NCBI GenBank assembly: GCA_013397435.1
Contig: VZRG01000530.1
Span: forward strand, 58,395-122,394
Direction: 5' to 3'
Length of the DNA stretch: 64,000 nt
From: Erythrocercus mccallii
Taxonomy: Eukaryota > Chordata > Aves > Passeriformes > Dicruridae
Position 1 is the stretch's first letter, and the number at the start of each line of letters is the position of its first letter. The translations under genes and the position numbers were made by a program. A model generated the notes under the pieces. The model did no database searches. It saw only the letters and a program-made list of their open reading frames with translations, and was not told the origin of the DNA. Shown one piece after another: positions 62,800 to 64,000 of this stretch.

Positions 62800-64000
62800 C
62801 CTATTATGGAAGAAGTGATGATGCAAACCCAAAAAACATTCACCTAGAAAAAGCCAAATTCTGGCTTGTCTAGAAATGAAAGGCTACATTTGGTTTCCTT
62901 TGGTTTCTGAAGAACTTCTGAATTTTAACTGCCTTTTCTTTGCTCTCCTTTTAAAAGGACATTCCCATTGTTGCTTCCACTGAAGGCAACTGAGAAGTAT
63001 GAGCTGTTCCAATTTTATCTCTAAAGCTTTGCTGAATTAATGTTGGTATCACATCTTCCTGGAGAAACAAGATTAAGAGCCTGTCTCATCTTGGAGGAAG
63101 TTTTGAAATGCCTCAAGAGAAGTAAAGAGCACTGTTTCCTTCTCTCTGCATCTATGTCTTTGAGAAATCTGCTTGCCCCCTCTAAATATTTTCCCAGCAT
63201 GCCAAGTACTTTTACAAGTTCAAATGCCACATTCTCTGATGTCGTCTACAGTTTACTCCTTACCCAAGTTTACCCACACAACAAATCTGATCTCATAACT
63301 TTATCAATGCAGGTGGATTACTAGTTCCAGTTCAGATATTAAGTGCAAATTAGTTGATCTGACTTTCTGGCTAAAACCATAAAATTAGCCCTAACTGCAG
63401 ATTTGAGTCTTTCTTCAATTCTGACAGATCAAAACTTAGCTCCTTGTTCTTTCCAGGGCTGAGCTCAAAACCAATAACAGCTCTGTATGAAGCAGGATAC
63501 TTTTCTGATCCTTGTGTAAGCCCAAACCTAGCCTTCACATTACTCCTGTACACTCCTGTCAACTTTAGCTGTGAACATTATATACACAAGGTCAAGTATA
63601 GTCAGCACAACTTAATTTAATTTCCAATCCTAGGCCTAAATTATCCCCAAAAATTCCTGAGTATATGGCCATACTGGCAGGCATTAGTGTGTTTGAGTTA
63701 GGTTTGAAGTTGTCAGTATATATATTAATTTAACACTGGTGCTAGGTCTCAGCTGGTGGGGTTATGGACTCACTGAAAATGTACACTGAAATTACTTTCA
63801 CCATATGGCATATTCTTTTTTACACAATGTATCACAAGGTTTAGAGAACTGAAAGTATGCATAAATCTTTACAGAAATGTCTGGTGTCAGACTCCTCTCC
63901 ATTGCATTCAATGTCAAAGGGATTTTTGTCTTTATGGACAGATCTGAGAACTTGGGGGAAATACTTAACTTCTCAAACTCTAAGAATGATTCAGATCAAT
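62800..64000. other. Gene desert, end of window
   Basis: Non-coding AT-rich sequence with no gene or repeat recognised. By known synteny the next protein-coding gene would lie well beyond this window. Confidence 0.5.

Noticed and set aside
1..64000. CRISPR arrays, operons, bacterial mobile elements, tRNA or rRNA genes
   Set aside because: The window is vertebrate nuclear DNA. No regularly spaced repeat array, tRNA cloverleaf or rRNA segment was recognised by eye.

Overview
This window looks like a piece of a sauropsid chromosome, most likely from a bird. It carries the two bHLH developmental regulators TWIST1 and FERD3L, both on the minus strand and about 17 kb apart, in the arrangement known from the vertebrate HDAC9-TWIST1-FERD3L region. 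The interspersed repeats I can recognise are all CR1-type LINE fragments, including several 3' ends with the ATTCTATGATTCTAT-type tail typical of avian CR1. The species cannot be named from this sequence.

Layout. Positions 1-3,870 are the 3' flank of TWIST1. This flank has orphan CpG islands, one of which carries a perfect 5' splice-site consensus on the plus strand. Positions 3,872-6,135 are TWIST1 itself: promoter with TATA, CCAAT and CRE-like elements, one coding exon (189 aa), a 663-bp intron and a second exon that is wholly 3'UTR. Positions 6,260-11,500 hold two more orphan CpG islands and a large CCTTCCTG/CCTG microsatellite. Positions 11,500-22,000 are AT-rich and show no gene. Positions 22,080-25,430 hold FERD3L (181 aa, one coding exon) inside a GC-rich block with flanking CpG islands. 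From 25,430 to the end there is a gene desert of about 38 kb. It contains decayed CR1 copies in both orientations, an assembly gap in a CCCTT repeat, and a few segments with dense homeodomain, POU or PBX-MEIS type motifs that could be developmental enhancers.

How it works together. Two lineage-specifying bHLH factors, mesoderm/neural crest for TWIST1 and floor plate/ventral midbrain for FERD3L, sit in a string of CpG islands next to a long non-coding interval. This is the usual architecture of a Polycomb-controlled developmental locus with distal enhancers. I found no convincing third protein-coding gene. Most long open frames are chance frames in CpG islands or low-complexity repeats. I did not find an undescribed biological system. 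The more promising leads are candidate non-coding transcripts from orphan CpG islands, a TWIST1 uORF, a dense TWIST1 3'UTR control block, and several composite transcription-factor sites. Comparisons with mammalian genes are from general knowledge, not from an alignment run here.
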